From Sphingomonas crocodyli (GTDB lineage: Bacteria > Pseudomonadota > Alphaproteobacteria > Sphingomonadales > Sphingomonadaceae): a stretch of DNA of 64,000 bases. Made by a program: the position numbers and the translations under genes. The notes under the pieces were generated by a model that was given only the letters and a program-made list of their open reading frames with translations, ran no database searches and had not been told where the DNA came from. Location: positions 1,736,001 to 1,800,000 of the forward strand of contig NZ_SACN01000001.1 of the NCBI RefSeq assembly GCF_004005865.1. The letters run 5' to 3'. Below, piece by piece: positions 63,329 to 64,000 of this stretch (the stretch's first letter is position 1; every line of letters starts with the position of its first letter).

Positions 63329-64000
63329 CGAACCTGTAACCCACGCCGTAGAGCGTCTCGATCGCCTTGAATTCGTTATCGACCGCGCGGAACTTGCGCC
63401 GCAGCCGCTTGATGTGGCTGTCGATCGTGCGATCGTCGACATAGACATCGTCCTGATAGGCGGTGTCCATCAACTGATCGCGCGACTTCACGAAGCCGGG
63501 GCGCTGCGCCAGTGCCTCGAGGATCAGGAATTCGGTGACGGTCAGTGTCACTTCCTTGCCGTCCCAGCTCACCTTGTGGCGCGCCGGATCCATCTCCAGC
63601 CGTCCGCGCGTGATCCGTTCGGCGGGCGGCGCATCGGGCTCGGCGCTGTCGGCGCGCGCATCGGTGCGGCGCAGGATCGCGCGGATGCGGGCGACCAGCA
63701 GCCGGATCGAGAAGGGCTTGGTGATATAATCGTCCGCGCCCATTGCGAGGCCCAGCGCCTCGTCGAGCTCATCATCCTTTGACGTCAGGAAGATGGTGGG
63801 CACGTCGCTTTTCTCGCGCAGGCGGCGCAGCAATTCCATCCCGTCCATGCGCGGCATCTTGATGTCGAGCACCGCCAGATCGGGGGGATTGTCGAGCAAC
63901 GCCTTCAGTGCGGTGTCGCCGTCCGAATAGATCCGCACGACGAAACCTTCGGACTGGAGCGCGATCGAGACCGAGGTGAGAATGTTGCGATCGTCGTCGA
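63318..64000 (-). CDS. chvI: response regulator ChvI, N-terminus cut off by the window edge
   Basis: The frame is open to the window end ([18 protein letters not shown]), so only a few residues are missing. The receiver has acceptor Asp in [13 protein letters not shown] and [10 protein letters not shown]; the OmpR-type winged helix ends [14 protein letters not shown] and [11 protein letters not shown]. It pairs with ChvG, and is the first gene of the six-gene cluster down to ptsH. Confidence 0.95.
   Translation of the reverse strand, partial: DDDRNILTSVSIALQSEGFVVRIYSDGDTALKALLDNPPDLAVLDIKMPRMDGMELLRRLREKSDVPTIFLTSKDDELDEALGLAMGADDYITKPFSIRLLVARIRAILRRTDARADSAEPDAPPAERITRGRLEMDPARHKVSWDGKEVTLTVTEFLILEALAQRPGFVKSRDQLMDTAYQDDVYVDDRTIDSHIKRLRRKFRAVDNEFKAIETLYGVGYRFGEE

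Overview
The window is a contiguous piece of a GC-rich alphaproteobacterial chromosome, most likely a Sphingomonas or close sphingomonad. The reasons are the chvI-chvG-hprK-rapZ-ptsIIA-ptsH order, a short HPr kinase, a UPF0262 gene, a PEP-CTERM protein, a NodT-type efflux system, assimilatory sulfate reduction with DUF934 and DUF2849, and an alphaproteobacterial SOS-type box. Almost all of it is ordinary chromosomal coding sequence, densely packed and often with 4-bp start/stop overlaps. I see no insertion sequence, prophage, CRISPR array, rRNA or tRNA.

Layout. 1-2286 (+): the 3' part of murA and a 2-oxoadipate dioxygenase/decarboxylase (hglS). 2283-3953 (-): a membrane-anchored winged-helix/TPR regulator. 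4316-4690 (+): a DUF983 protein. 4732-15688 (+): a type II secretion operon gspC-D-E-F-G-H-I-J-K-L-M-N with its own promoter; no prepilin peptidase (gspO) is in the window. 15856-17883 (+): a DsbD/ScsB-like thiol reductase. 17913-22235 (-): an outer-membrane uptake operon (DUF2946, TonB receptor, PepSY protein, DUF952). 22523-26069 (+): wecB and rnr. 26066-31734 (-): a GST, then a marR-fusC-DUF1656-hlyD-nodT efflux operon. 31837-32832 (+): a PEP-CTERM protein and a small protein. 32829-35593: nucleoside and nucleotide genes (MTA/SAH nucleosidase-like, dcd, cdd), a GAF protein and UPF0262. 35704-37211 (-): a marR-emrA pair closed by a terminator. 37337-38860 (+): dnaB. 39272-43175 (-): cobA-DUF2849-cysI-DUF934-cysH. 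43401-44762 (-): a soluble chemotaxis-type transducer. 44943-47520 (+): sdhCDA without sdhB. 47582-54797 (-): a large membrane protein, an SLC13 permease, DUF389, a methyltransferase, and a DUF2975/XRE pair. 55161-59590 (-): hybrid histidine kinase, glycerophosphotransferase-like protein, greB and an SpoU/TrmH methyltransferase. 59728-64000 (-): ptsH, EIIA, rapZ, hprK, chvG and the 3' part of chvI.

The most unusual signal is a set of non-coding palindromic repeat elements of several unrelated sequences, at about eight places. Two sit inside the leaders of type II secretion pseudopilin genes. In gspG an 84-nt (28-codon) insertion keeps the frame and lengthens the leader. In gspI a 28-nt hairpin insertion breaks the frame between the expected GTGA start and the prepilin cleavage site, so the gene as read has no in-frame start. 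Removing either element on paper restores a normal short leader. Other points worth following are an SOS-type box with a promoter, facing a gene-free stretch with two mutually exclusive hairpins; four promoters whose -10 box lies six bases before the start codon (leaderless candidates: dnaB, dsbD-like, marR, DUF2975); a CTG-start candidate for the TrmH-family gene; a RapZ Walker A motif with Lys where Ser/Thr is expected; and an sdhCDA operon that ends in a terminator without sdhB.
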